A stretch of 64,000 nt of DNA, from assembly GCF_030733845.1 (NCBI RefSeq), contig NZ_CP132311.1, forward strand, positions 3,826,501 through 3,890,500. The letters are read 5' to 3'. The position numbers were made by a program, and so were the translations under genes. The notes beneath the pieces were generated by a model. That model searched no databases. It was not told where the DNA came from and saw only the letters and a list, made by a program, of their open reading frames with translations. This stretch comes from Shinella zoogloeoides (GTDB lineage Bacteria; Pseudomonadota; Alphaproteobacteria; Rhizobiales; Rhizobiaceae). The first letter of the stretch is position 1. Every line of letters starts with the position of its first letter. Of the stretch, positions 18,308-26,543 are shown one piece after another.

Positions 18308-19390
18308 ATGAGTGAGACAACGACGGCCTCGCAGCCCTCGCAGGAATTCGAGAAGGTGCTCACCGGCAGTTCGACGCAGGTCGCATCCTTCGATACCAAC
18401 GACAAGACGCCCCTTCAGAAGTTCCAGCATTTCCTGCACGGCAGTCCTTCGGCCGTGCCGCTGATCGTGCTGGTCCTGTCGGTGGCGGTGTTCGGCGTCA
18501 TCCTCGGCGGGAAATTCTTCTCCGCCTTCACGATGACGCTCATCCTCCAGCAGGTGGCGATCGTCGGCATTGTCGGCGCTGCGCAGACGCTGGTCATCCT
18601 GACCGCCGGCATCGACCTGTCGGTCGGCGCGATCATGGTGCTCTCGTCCGTCGTCATGGGCCAGTTCACCTTCCGCTACGGCCTGCCGCCCGTCGCGTCG
18701 GTCGCCTGCGGCCTCGCCTGCGGCGCGCTCTGCGGTTATGTCAACGGCCTGCTCGTCGCCCGCATGAAGCTGCCACCCTTCATCGTCACGCTCGGCATGT
18801 GGCAGATCATCCTCGCGTCGAACTTCCTTTATTCGGCCAACGAGACGATCCGCTCGCAGGACATCGCCAAGCAGGCGCCGCTCCTGCAGTTCTTCGGCAA
18901 CAACATCCGCCTGGGCGGGGCGGTCTTCACCTACGGCGTCATCGCCATGGTGCTGCTGGTCGCGCTCCTCTGGTACGTGCTCAACCACACCGCCTGGGGC
19001 CGCCATGTCTATGCCGTCGGCGACGACCCGGACGCGGCGGAGCTCGCCGGCGTCAACGTCAAGCGCATGCTGGTCTCGGTCTATACGCTGTCGGGTCTCA
19101 TCTGCGCGCTCGCCGGCTGGGCGCTCATCGGCCGCATCGGCTCGGTCTCGCCGACCGCCGGCCAGTTCGCCAACATCGAATCGATCACCGCCGTGGTGAT
19201 CGGCGGCCTCTCGCTCTTCGGCGGGCGCGGCTCGATCCTCGGCATGATCTTCGGGGCGCTCATCGTCGGCGTCTTCTCGCTCGGCCTTCGCCTCATCGGC
19301 ACGGACCCGCAATGGACCTATCTCCTGATCGGCGTCCTCATCATCTCGGCAGTGGCAATCGACCAGTGGATCAGAAAGGTAGCAGGCTGA
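18308..19390 (+). CDS. frcC: fructose ABC transporter, permease
   Basis: 360 residues. About 45 hydrophilic N-terminal residues precede 8-10 membrane helices of the RbsC/AraH permease family. The LTAGIDLSVGAIMVLSS and ESITAVVIGGLSLFGGRGS motifs of sugar permeases are present. AGVNVKRMLVSVYTLSG holds the EAA-like loop that contacts the ATPase. A GGGAGGAA ribosome-binding site precedes the ATG. The stop and the FrcA start overlap by one base (TGATG), so translation is coupled. The 265-base gap after frcB is long for this operon and holds the stem-loop. Confidence 0.93.
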   Translation: MSETTTASQPSQEFEKVLTGSSTQVASFDTNDKTPLQKFQHFLHGSPSAVPLIVLVLSVAVFGVILGGKFFSAFTMTLILQQVAIVGIVGAAQTLVILTAGIDLSVGAIMVLSSVVMGQFTFRYGLPPVASVACGLACGALCGYVNGLLVARMKLPPFIVTLGMWQIILASNFLYSANETIRSQDIAKQAPLLQFFGNNIRLGGAVFTYGVIAMVLLVALLWYVLNHTAWGRHVYAVGDDPDAAELAGVNVKRMLVSVYTLSGLICALAGWALIGRIGSVSPTAGQFANIESITAVVIGGLSLFGGRGSILGMIFGALIVGVFSLGLRLIGTDPQWTYLLIGVLIISAVAIDQWIRKVAG

Positions 19391-20169
19391 TGGCTCTCGA
19401 ACCCATTCTTACCGCGCGCGGTCTCGTCAAGCGCTACGGCCGCGTCACCGCCCTCGACAATGCGGATTTCGACCTTTATCCCGGCGAGATCCTGGCTGTC
19501 ATCGGCGACAACGGCGCAGGAAAATCCTCGATGATCAAGGCGATCTCCGGCGCCATCACGCCGGACGAGGGCGAAATCAGGCTGGAGGGCCAGCCGGTCA
19601 GCTTCCGCTCGCCGATCGATGCGCAGAAGGCCGGCATCGAGACCGTCTACCAGAACCTCGCGCTCTCGCCGGCTCTGTCCATCGCGGACAACATGTTCCT
19701 CGGCCGCGAGATCAGGAAGCCGGGCGTCATGGGCAGTGTCTTCCGCAAGCTCGACCGCGGGGCGATGGAAAAGTTCGCCCGCGACAAGCTGTCCGAGCTC
19801 GGCCTGATGACGATCCAGAACATCAACCAGGCGGTGGAGACGCTTTCGGGCGGCCAGCGCCAGGGCGTCGCGGTGGCCCGGGCGGCGGCCTTCGGCTCGA
19901 AGGTCATCATCCTCGACGAACCGACGGCCGCGCTTGGCGTCAAGGAGAGCCGGCGCGTCCTGGAACTCATCCTCGACGTGCGCCGGCGCGGCATCCCGAT
20001 CGTGCTCATCTCGCACAACATGCCGCATGTCTTCGAGGTGGCCGACCGCATCCACATCCACCGGCTCGGCCGGCGGCTCACCGTCATCAACCCGAAGGAC
20101 TACACGATGTCCGACGCCGTCGCCTTCATGACGGGGGCGAAGGTCCCGGCGGAGGCCGTCGCGGCATGA
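19390..20169 (+). CDS. frcA: fructose ABC transporter, ATP-binding protein
   Basis: 259 residues with one nucleotide-binding domain. Most sugar ATPases of this class (RbsA, AraG) carry two; FrcA is a known single-domain exception. Walker A is GDNGAGKSS, the signature is [14 protein letters not shown], Walker B is [12 protein letters not shown], and the switch His is in ISHNMPHV. It powers FrcC on the inner face of the membrane. The end overlaps frcK by 4 bases. Confidence 0.93.
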   Translation: MALEPILTARGLVKRYGRVTALDNADFDLYPGEILAVIGDNGAGKSSMIKAISGAITPDEGEIRLEGQPVSFRSPIDAQKAGIETVYQNLALSPALSIADNMFLGREIRKPGVMGSVFRKLDRGAMEKFARDKLSELGLMTIQNINQAVETLSGGQRQGVAVARAAAFGSKVIILDEPTAALGVKESRRVLELILDVRRRGIPIVLISHNMPHVFEVADRIHIHRLGRRLTVINPKDYTMSDAVAFMTGAKVPAEAVAA

Positions 20170-20789
20170 TATCGCCCACCACGATCGTGGATGCCCTTCT
20201 GCGGCGCGCGGGGGACGCGCGCCGCTTCATGATCGGCATTGCCGGCCCGCCGGGCGCCGGCAAGTCGACGCTGGTCGAGGCGCTCCGGGAAAAGCTCCTT
20301 GCCCGCGGCGAGACGGCCGAAATCCTGCCGATGGACGGTTTCCACATGGACAACGGCATCCTTGCCGAACGCGGCTTGCTGCCGCGCAAGGGCGTGCCGG
20401 AGAGCTTCGACGGCCGCGGCTTCGTCGATATCGTTCAGGCGCTGAAGCGGGCGGACGGCGAAGTGCTGGTGCCGGTCTTCGACCGCTCGCGCGAGATCGC
20501 CATCAATGCGGCCCGCGCCATCGCGCCGCAGACGCGCTTCATCCTCGCCGAAGGCAATTACCTGCTCTTCAGGGATGCGCCCTGGGACCGGCTCGAGGGC
20601 GTCTTCGATTTCACCATCTTCGTCGGCCCGCCCTATGCCGTGTTGGAGGAGCGCCTGCGCCGGCGCTGGCTGGACTACGCACTGCCGGAAGACCAGATCC
20701 ACTGGAAGCTCTACGGCAACGACCTGCCGAACGGAAAGCGCATCCTGGAGAACTCGCGCCCGGCCGATCTCACCATCGACCTCTTCTGA
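20166..20789 (+). CDS. frcK: P-loop sugar/nucleoside-type kinase (FrcK)
   Basis: 207 residues. The P-loop GPPGAGKS (residues 27-34) and the fold belong to the uridine kinase/phosphoribulokinase family, not to the pfkB or ROK fructokinases. [10 protein letters not shown] and EGNYLLF match the substrate and Walker B regions of that family. Last gene of the frc operon, it overlaps frcA by 4 bases, matching Sinorhizobium frcBCAK, where it is a putative fructose kinase. Which sugar is phosphorylated is not proven by sequence. Confidence 0.88.
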   Translation: MISPTTIVDALLRRAGDARRFMIGIAGPPGAGKSTLVEALREKLLARGETAEILPMDGFHMDNGILAERGLLPRKGVPESFDGRGFVDIVQALKRADGEVLVPVFDRSREIAINAARAIAPQTRFILAEGNYLLFRDAPWDRLEGVFDFTIFVGPPYAVLEERLRRRWLDYALPEDQIHWKLYGNDLPNGKRILENSRPADLTIDLF

Positions 20790-20848
20790 GGAATTGTCCG
20801 TCGTCTCTTCCGGTGCTATCGCAACCCGTGAAGACGGGAGAGACTGCG

Positions 20849-21889
20849 ATGACCACTGAACTCACCATCCGCCGGCCGGACGACTGGCACCTGCACCTGC
20901 GCGACGGGGCCATGCTGGAAGGCGTGATCGGCGACACCAGCCGCCATTTCGCCCGCGCGATCATCATGCCGAACCTCGTGCCGCCCGTCGTCACCACGGC
21001 GGACGCCGCCGCCTACCGCGACCGCATCCTCGCCGCCCTGCCCGATGACGACCGGTTCGAGCCGCTGATGACGCTCTATCTCACCGAGAACACGAACCCC
21101 GACGATGTGGAAGCCGGCTTCAGGAGCGGGCTGATCCGCGCGGTAAAGCTCTATCCGGCGGGCGCGACGACGAACTCCCATGGCGGCGTGCGCGATATAA
21201 GCAAGGCGATGCCGGTGCTGGAGCGCATGGCGAAGATCGGCCTGACGCTCTGCGTGCACGGCGAGGTGACGACGCCGGAGGTCGATATCTTCGACCGCGA
21301 GGCCGTGTTCATCGAGACGGTGCTGGATCCGCTACGCACGCGTCTGCCGGAGCTGCGCGTCACCATGGAGCATGTGACGACGAAGAACGGCGTCGACTAC
21401 ATCAAGGCCTCGAAGGAAAACCTCGCCGGCTCGATCACCACGCATCACCTGATCATCAACCGCAACGCCATCCTCGTCGGCGGCATCAAGCCGCACTATT
21501 ACTGCCTGCCCGTCGCCAAGCGCGAGGAGCACCGGCTGGCCCTGCGCGCCGCCGCGACGTCCGGAGACAGGCGCTTCTTCCTCGGCACGGATTCCGCGCC
21601 GCATGTCGATCCGCTGAAGGAATGCGCCTGCGGCTGCGCCGGCATCTACACCTCGATCAACACGATGAGCTGCCTTGCCCATGTCTTCGAGGAGGAAAGT
21701 GCGCTCGACAGGCTGGAAGCCTTCGCCTCGCTGAACGGTCCCGCCTGGTACGGCCTGCCCGCCAACGAGGAGACGATCCGCCTCGTCAAGCGGGCAGCCC
21801 CCGTTTCCTTCCCGGCGAAGATCGAGACGGGCGCGGGGCCGGTGACGGTGTTCGACCCGATGTTCCCGTTGCATTGGGACGTCGCGTAA
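20849..21889 (+). CDS. pyrC: dihydroorotase
   Basis: 346 residues, the length of class II (E. coli PyrC-type) dihydroorotases. It converts carbamoyl-aspartate to dihydroorotate in pyrimidine synthesis. The two-zinc site is visible: HLHLR near residue 16, the carboxylated Lys in VKLYPAG, His in CVHGEV and MEHVTT, and Asp in GTDSAPH. I chose ATG 20849, which has GGGAGA upstream. It is a housekeeping gene that follows the frc operon by 59 bases without an obvious terminator. Confidence 0.96.
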   Translation: MTTELTIRRPDDWHLHLRDGAMLEGVIGDTSRHFARAIIMPNLVPPVVTTADAAAYRDRILAALPDDDRFEPLMTLYLTENTNPDDVEAGFRSGLIRAVKLYPAGATTNSHGGVRDISKAMPVLERMAKIGLTLCVHGEVTTPEVDIFDREAVFIETVLDPLRTRLPELRVTMEHVTTKNGVDYIKASKENLAGSITTHHLIINRNAILVGGIKPHYYCLPVAKREEHRLALRAAATSGDRRFFLGTDSAPHVDPLKECACGCAGIYTSINTMSCLAHVFEEESALDRLEAFASLNGPAWYGLPANEETIRLVKRAAPVSFPAKIETGAGPVTVFDPMFPLHWDVA

Positions 21890-21899
21890 GCGACCAGAT

Positions 21900-22661
21900 C
21901 TAGATGAAGGGCCGCGGCCCGCGCGGCAGCCCTTCCCATCCCGCCAGCGCCTGAAGGCCGTCCGGATCGATGATCTCGCAGCCGCGGTCCTGCCAGCGCA
22001 TCAGCTTGCGGTCGGCGAGCTTGCGCAGCGTCTTGTTGGTGTGGACGAGGGACAGGCCGAGCGTATCGGCGACATGCTGCTGGGTGATCGGGATGACGCG
22101 CCGCCCGCCGTTGACGCCGGCCACATGGGCGCGCTGGTGCAGGAACGAGATGAGATAGGCAGTGCGCTCCAGCGCCGTGCGCCGGCCGATGCTGAGCAGG
22201 TGCTCGTCGAGGATGCGCTCCTCGTGCGCGGCGATCCAGGTCAGGTCGTAGGCGAGCGAGGCGTGGCGCTCGAAAAGCCGCTCCAGCTTGGAGCGTTCGA
22301 AGACGCAGAGCGTCACCGGCGTCAGCGCCTCGACGGAATGATCCATCTCGCCCATCAGCGTGCCCTGCAGGCCGATGAGGTCGCCTGGCAGCACGTAGTT
22401 CATGATCTGCCGCCGCCCGTCCGGCAGCAGCTTGTAGCGGAAGGCCCAGCCGGAAAGCACGGTGAAGAGATGCGCGCTGTGCATGCCCTCGACGAGGATC
22501 GTGGCGCCGCGTTCGGTGAGAAGTTCCCCGCTCTTGAACTGCGAGACGAAATCCAGCTCCTTGGCCGAGAAATCGCGAAAACCGGGAAGCTCGCGCAGGG
22601 GACATTGATGGCAGGGCGTGCGCCATTTCGAGGGATGGTTACCCGTCGAGCTGCTTGCCAT
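21900..22661 (-). CDS. Crp/Fnr-family transcriptional regulator
   Basis: 253 residues. A cyclic-nucleotide-binding-like beta roll fills about residues 35-140 (GATILVEGMHSAHLFTVLSG, LPGDLIGLQG). The C-terminal helix-turn-helix is QQHVADTLGLSLVHTNKTLR. The N-terminus has TPCHQCPLR with only two Cys (17 and 20), so a four-Cys Fnr-type iron-sulfur cluster is unlikely. The Glu and Arg needed for cAMP are not evident either. Such rhizobial proteins often respond to stress or redox state; the signal here is unknown. ATG 22661 was chosen over the upstream in-frame ATG. Confidence 0.88.
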   Translation of the reverse strand: MASSSTGNHPSKWRTPCHQCPLRELPGFRDFSAKELDFVSQFKSGELLTERGATILVEGMHSAHLFTVLSGWAFRYKLLPDGRRQIMNYVLPGDLIGLQGTLMGEMDHSVEALTPVTLCVFERSKLERLFERHASLAYDLTWIAAHEERILDEHLLSIGRRTALERTAYLISFLHQRAHVAGVNGGRRVIPITQQHVADTLGLSLVHTNKTLRKLADRKLMRWQDRGCEIIDPDGLQALAGWEGLPRGPRPFI

Positions 22662-22710
22662 ATTGTCTTCGCCCCATTCGTTGCCAGCCCTCGGACCGGG
22701 GCTGGCCAAT

Positions 22711-22737
22711 GGAACGCGGTGCGGCCGCGCTTGTTCC
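22711..22737 (+). promoter_or_regulatory. candidate general-stress (EcfG/RpoE2-type) promoter
   Basis: GGAAC (22711-22715), 18 bases, then TT (22734-22735) fits the rhizobial RpoE2 pattern. The same bases form a GGAAC/GTTCC dyad, so an operator is the alternative. It lies 116 bases before the receiver-domain gene. A stem, GAACCGCC (22804-22811) with GGCGGTTC (22820-22827), lies in the leader. Confidence 0.35.
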
Positions 22738-22852
22738 GTACGGCCGATCCCTATGTCTTATTTAAATGACACTCCTTGGGTCCGGGCCCACAGTCCGCCT
22801 CCCGAACCGCCCTGATTCCGGCGGTTCCACATGGAATGAGGAGTGCGGCACC

Positions 22853-23251
22853 ATGGAACCCTTTCTTCCGCACATCTTGATCGCCGAACGCGAGTTCCTG
22901 ATCGCGCTGGACGCGGAATACCTGATCAAGGCGGCGCTCGATTGCCGCATCACGCTGCTCCGGCCGGAACAGCTCGACCAGTGGGACGCGGCCGCGCTGG
23001 CGGATGTCGACCTGTGCCTTTTCGACGTGCCGCTGAACGCGGTGCCGGTCGCGTTCCGCATCGAGAGGATGCTCGAAGAGCAGGTGCCCTTGCTCTTCAC
23101 AACGGTCGGAGAGATCCATGTCGATGGCGTCGCGGGCTTCGAGACCATTCCCGTCGCCCGCAAGCCCTATGACGGCGAGATATTGGCCGCGCTCGTCAGG
23201 GAACGGCTGCGGCAAAGGCCGGAGCCGTCCGGGACGGCCGATCAGAACTGA
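22853..23251 (+). CDS. stand-alone receiver-like domain protein
   Basis: 132 residues, a single CheY-like fold without an output domain. HILIAEREFLIALDAEYLIKAAL matches the first helix region in overlapping parts. The phosphoacceptor-type Asp58 sits in LCLFDVPL, Thr83/84 in LLFTTV, and Lys104 in ARKPYDGEIL. The usual acidic pair at the start is E-R instead of E-D/D-D, which may weaken Mg2+ binding and phosphorylation. No kinase gene is adjacent. It overlaps the convergent DoxX gene by 10 bases. Function unknown; a possible stress promoter lies upstream. Confidence 0.75.
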   Translation: MEPFLPHILIAEREFLIALDAEYLIKAALDCRITLLRPEQLDQWDAAALADVDLCLFDVPLNAVPVAFRIERMLEEQVPLLFTTVGEIHVDGVAGFETIPVARKPYDGEILAALVRERLRQRPEPSGTADQN

Positions 23252-23691
23252 CGGCCGAGCTTCGCGTCCACCGAGTGGCTGTTGCCGCCGCGGATGACGA
23301 AGAAGAACATGATCAGCGCCCAGAGGATCGACTTTTCCGCGCCCATCAGGCCTTCGCCCTGCACGACGCCGTGGAAATAGACGGTGACCGCGAGCACGAT
23401 CATTGCCGCGAAGGCGGCGGGGCGCGTGAAGAGGCCGATCGCGATCAGGATGCCGCCGAAGAATTCGGTGGCGGAAAGCAGCGGCGACCAGAAGACGCCG
23501 GGATAGAAGCCGAGGCTCTCGACCATGCCGCTCGCGCCGAAGGGGTTGAGGATCTTGCCGTAGCCGTGGGTGACGAGCAGCAGGCCGGCGGCGACGCGAA
23601 GGATCGTCTCGGCGCTGTCGTGCAGCGCCGCATAGAGGCCGCCAAGCGCGGGGATGATGAGGCGGGATCGGGTGGTGGCAAGCTCTGTCAT
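23242..23691 (-). CDS. DoxX-family membrane protein
   Basis: 149 residues with four membrane segments. RVAAGLLLVTHGYGKIL and LLSATEFFGGILIAIGLFTRPAAF are the DoxX/DoxD family motifs. EGEGLMG-like QGEGLMGAEKSILWALI precedes the last helix. DoxX proteins are inner-membrane proteins linked to thiosulfate or thiol oxidation and oxidative stress. No partner is adjacent, so only the family can be given. ATG 23691 follows a GGAGAC ribosome-binding site. Confidence 0.85.
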   Translation of the reverse strand: MTELATTRSRLIIPALGGLYAALHDSAETILRVAAGLLLVTHGYGKILNPFGASGMVESLGFYPGVFWSPLLSATEFFGGILIAIGLFTRPAAFAAMIVLAVTVYFHGVVQGEGLMGAEKSILWALIMFFFVIRGGNSHSVDAKLGRQF

Positions 23692-23871
23692 GGGGTCTCC
23701 TGTCGGAATGTTGCAGTGCAACACCTCTCCGACAGGATTTCGGCTGCGACAAGATGTCCGCCGACAAAACATGATGAATTAAGTTGACATTTACGTGAAG
23801 CGATCGCGACGGGCAGCGTGCCAAAGGACGCGTGACGTTATATGCTGCGGCCTCGATACGGGGAGATTGCC

Positions 23872-24171
23872 ATGTCCGCAGAAAAGCCGCGCGTTTCCAT
23901 TCTCTATTGCACCCAGTGCAACTGGCTGCTGCGGGCCGGCTGGATGGCCCAGGAGCTTCTGTCGACCTTTTCCGACGCGCTCGGCGAAGTGGCCCTCATT
24001 CCCGGCACCGGCGGCAATTTCGAGATCCGTGTCGGCGAGGCGCTCGTTTGGGAGCGCAAGCGCGACGGCGGCTTTCCGGGGCCGAAGGAATTGAAGCAGC
24101 GGGTGCGCGATGTCATCGAGCCCGGCCGCGACCTCGGTCATACCGATCGGGCGGACGATACGCCCGGCTGA
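23872..24171 (+). CDS. SelT/SelW/SelH-family thioredoxin-like protein
   Basis: 99 residues. The N-terminal strand leads into YCTQCNW, the CxxC form of the CxxU redox motif of the Rdx family. GGNFEIRVGEALVWERKRDGGFP is the conserved second half (beta hairpin plus the Phe-Pro region). Bacterial members are small cytosolic proteins of unknown redox role. The start at 23872 gives the family N-terminus; the upstream ATG at 23842 would add ten unrelated residues. A terminator shared with the BA14K gene follows. Confidence 0.87.
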   Translation: MSAEKPRVSILYCTQCNWLLRAGWMAQELLSTFSDALGEVALIPGTGGNFEIRVGEALVWERKRDGGFPGPKELKQRVRDVIEPGRDLGHTDRADDTPG

Positions 24172-24177
24172 AGCAGA

Positions 24178-24201
24178 AACGGCGGGCCGAAGCCCGCCGT
24201 T
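24178..24201. terminator. bidirectional terminator
   Basis: AACGGCGGGC (24178-24187) and GCCCGCCGTT (24192-24201) are a perfect 10-base stem with loop CGAA, between the convergent SelT-like and BA14K genes. Confidence 0.7.
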
Positions 24202-24228
24202 CCCGTGATCGTTTTCCGACAGCCCGGC

Positions 24229-24612
24229 TTACCGGTAGGGCGAATAGCAGGACCGGTAGATACCGCCGCCGGCATGGTAGCGGTTGGTGTAGGGGTCGTA
24301 GGTGCGGTAGCGGTTCATGCACCAGCGCACATGTGCGTTGCGCCCGCCGCCATAGTAGCGTGGCCGCTCATAGCGCGGACGGTAGTAGCGGCGCTCATAG
24401 CCATAATACGGACGATGATGGCGGCGATAGTAGCGCGGACGGTCGCAGCCGTAGCCCACGCAGAATTCCACCTGCGCCCTCTGCACGTCGCTTTTCGTCT
24501 GCACCTTCATGTCCGGCACGGCAAGCGGGACGGCTTGCGCCGCCCCCATGGGGGCGATTGCGGAGGCGATGCCCATCGCGCAACCGAAAACGAGATTTCG
24601 AATCTTCAACAT
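24229..24612 (-). CDS. BA14K-family exported protein
   Basis: 127 residues. The signal peptide MLKIRNLVFGCAMGIASAIA is followed by AQA. A Tyr/Arg-rich low-complexity middle (RPRYYRRHHRPYYGYERRYY) comes next, then the BA14K domain with WCMNRYRTYDPYTNRYHAGG and a closing YRSC. The family was named after an immunoreactive Brucella protein with lectin-like activity and is restricted to Rhizobiales, which supports the taxonomic placement. It is probably attached to or acting at the cell envelope. Confidence 0.85.
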   Translation of the reverse strand: MLKIRNLVFGCAMGIASAIAPMGAAQAVPLAVPDMKVQTKSDVQRAQVEFCVGYGCDRPRYYRRHHRPYYGYERRYYRPRYERPRYYGGGRNAHVRWCMNRYRTYDPYTNRYHAGGGIYRSCYSPYR

Positions 24613-24758
24613 GTGATCCTCACTGTTTCTGGCGGGATATTTCCCGGTCACGTCCCTGCTGGCATTACGTTCACGCATTTTGTTTTATTCATGATTGCGG
24701 GTGTACAACAACGGATGTATCGCCGGATTTTCGATCCGCAAGAGCGTGAGGGAAATGC

Positions 24759-26189
24759 ATGAGCCTGAAATTCGGAACCAGCGGCCTGCGGGGGCTTTCG
24801 GTGGACCTCGAAGGGCCGGCGAGCGCCCTTTATGCCACGGCTTTCGCTCGCCATCTCCTGGCGGCGGGAATCGCACAGCCGGGCGACGAGATCCTGATCG
24901 GCCGTGACTTCCGCGCTTCCAGCCCGGCCATTTCGGCCATCGCCATCGCCGCGCTGCGCAAGGCCGGACTTACCCCGCGCGATTGCGGCGATCTGCCGAC
25001 GCCCGCGCTCGCCCTGCTCGGCCTCGCCCGCAAGGCCGCCTGCCTGATGGTGACGGGTTCACATATCCCCGCCGACCGCAACGGCATCAAGTTCTACCGG
25101 CCGGACGGCGAGATCGACAAGGCGGACGAAGCCGCCATCACCACCGCCGCCGCGGCGATCCGCGCCGAAGGACTCATCTTCGATGCCGCGCAGGAAAGCG
25201 CCGAGAGCCTGCACGACGCCGCCATAGCGCTCTATGGCGAGCGCAATCGCACGCTCCTGCCGGACGGCGCCCTCAACGGCCTTCGGGTCGGCGTCTACCA
25301 GCACTCGACCGTGGCGCGCGACCTCTTCGTCTCGGTGCTTGCCCACTACGGCGCGGACGTGGTGGCGCTCGGCCGCTCGGAAAGCTTCATTCCCGTCGAT
25401 ACGGAGGCGGTCTCCAGCGAGACGGTCGCGCTGCTGCAGGGCTGGGCCGTGCAGCACGGACTGCACGCTATCATATCCGCCGACGGCGACGGCGACCGGC
25501 CGCTGATCACCGACGAGACCGGCACGCCCATCCGCGGCGACCTCGTCGGCCTCATCGCCAGCCGTTTCCTTGGCGCCACCGCGATCGCGACGCCCGTCAC
25601 CTCCAATTCCGGCATCGAGGCGGCCGTGGAGGGCACGGTGCTGCGAACGAAGGTCGGCTCGCCCTTCGTGATCGCCGCGATGAACGAGGCGGTCGCAGCG
25701 GGCGAAACCGCCGTTGCCGGCTTCGAGGCCAATGGCGGCACGCTGACGGCGACGCCCTTCACCGTGAACGGCCAGCGGCTCGCGCCGTTGCCGACCCGCG
25801 ACAGCCTGATGCCGGTGCTGGCCGTGCTGGCGCTGCGCGCGGCCGGGGAGCAGCCGCTATCGCGGATCGCTGCCGGATTCGCCCTGCCGGCCGCGGCGAG
25901 CGACCGGCTGGAGAACTTCCCGGTCGAGACCAGCGCCGCGCTGATGGCCGAGCTGCGCTCGGGCGCCGGCGCGCTTTCCGCCTTCCTGGCGCCGATCGGC
26001 GTGCCGCAGAAGGTGAGCGACATCGACGGGCTGCGCGTGACGCTGGAGGACGCAAGCGTCATCCATTTCCGCCCCTCGGGCAATGCGCCGGAAATGCGTT
26101 GCTATGTGGAGGCGGCCGACGAGGCCGCCGCCGTGCGGCTTCTCGAGGTCGGGCTGCAGCGCATCCGCGATTGGGCAATGAGCCGCTAA
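24759..26189 (+). CDS. phosphomannomutase/phosphohexomutase
   Basis: 476 residues, an alpha-D-phosphohexomutase. The phosphoserine is Ser101 in VTGSHIPADRNG. The Mg2+ loop is DGDGDR (residues 242-247), the sugar-specificity loop is FEANGG (322-327), and the phosphate-binding loop is RPSGNAPEMR near the C-terminus. It interconverts mannose-6-P and mannose-1-P (or the glucose pair) for surface polysaccharide precursors. This fits the O-antigen ligase-like and acyltransferase genes that follow tRNA-Leu. FGTSGLRG opens the protein as expected. Confidence 0.9.
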   Translation: MSLKFGTSGLRGLSVDLEGPASALYATAFARHLLAAGIAQPGDEILIGRDFRASSPAISAIAIAALRKAGLTPRDCGDLPTPALALLGLARKAACLMVTGSHIPADRNGIKFYRPDGEIDKADEAAITTAAAAIRAEGLIFDAAQESAESLHDAAIALYGERNRTLLPDGALNGLRVGVYQHSTVARDLFVSVLAHYGADVVALGRSESFIPVDTEAVSSETVALLQGWAVQHGLHAIISADGDGDRPLITDETGTPIRGDLVGLIASRFLGATAIATPVTSNSGIEAAVEGTVLRTKVGSPFVIAAMNEAVAAGETAVAGFEANGGTLTATPFTVNGQRLAPLPTRDSLMPVLAVLALRAAGEQPLSRIAAGFALPAAASDRLENFPVETSAALMAELRSGAGALSAFLAPIGVPQKVSDIDGLRVTLEDASVIHFRPSGNAPEMRCYVEAADEAAAVRLLEVGLQRIRDWAMSR

Positions 26190-26286
26190 GGATTTTTCGC
26201 TCGGGCGGTGCCGCGGTAAAACCGCCCCCGGTTTTCGCGCCGCATGCAGTTTTCGCCAAGCTGTTGCGAAAACTTCAAAAAGCCTG

Positions 26287-26315
26287 TTGACACCGGAGGG
26301 CGCTCCTTCTACATG
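26287..26315 (+). promoter_or_regulatory. tRNA-Leu promoter
   Basis: A consensus TTGACA (26287-26292) is followed, after 17 bases, by TACATG (26310-26315). This places the start a few bases before the mature tRNA 5' end at 26326. Confidence 0.6.
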
Positions 26316-26325
26316 CCTCTCCGTC

Positions 26326-26412
26326 GCCCAGATGGCGGAATTGGTAGACGCGCCAGCTTCAGGTGCTGGTACTCGAAAGGGTGTGGAGGTTCGAGTCCTC
26401 TTCTGGGCACCA
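26326..26412 (+). tRNA. tRNA-Leu (anticodon CAG)
   Basis: 87 bases. The acceptor stem GCCCAGA pairs with TCTGGGC (26402-26408), then discriminator A and an encoded CCA. The anticodon stem CCAGC/GCTGG encloses TTCAGGT, with CAG at 26360-26362. A long variable arm and GGTTCGAGTCC T-arm mark a class II leucine tRNA. Confidence 0.96.
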
Positions 26413-26439
26413 AATTCCATCCGGATTTCCGGATCTCAT

Positions 26440-26468
26440 AAAAAAGCCCGGCCTTGCCGGGCTTTTTT
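26440..26468. terminator. terminator after tRNA-Leu
   Basis: GCCCGG (26446-26451) and CCGGGC (26457-26462) with loop CCTTG are flanked by six A and six T, so the hairpin works on both strands. It also ends the minus-strand transcript of the polysaccharide polymerase gene. Confidence 0.9.
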
Positions 26469-26543
26469 ATTGCCTGGTCGGCCGGCTCGAAATTCTGGCG
26501 CAAACACTTCCATATCAAGCGGACGGCCGGATGAGCTTCAGGC

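Noticed and set aside
22804..22827. Stem-loop GAACCGCC/GGCGGTTC as a riboswitch or thermosensor
   Set aside because: A single 8-base hairpin 25 bases before the start codon does not hide the ribosome-binding site and matches no known riboswitch.
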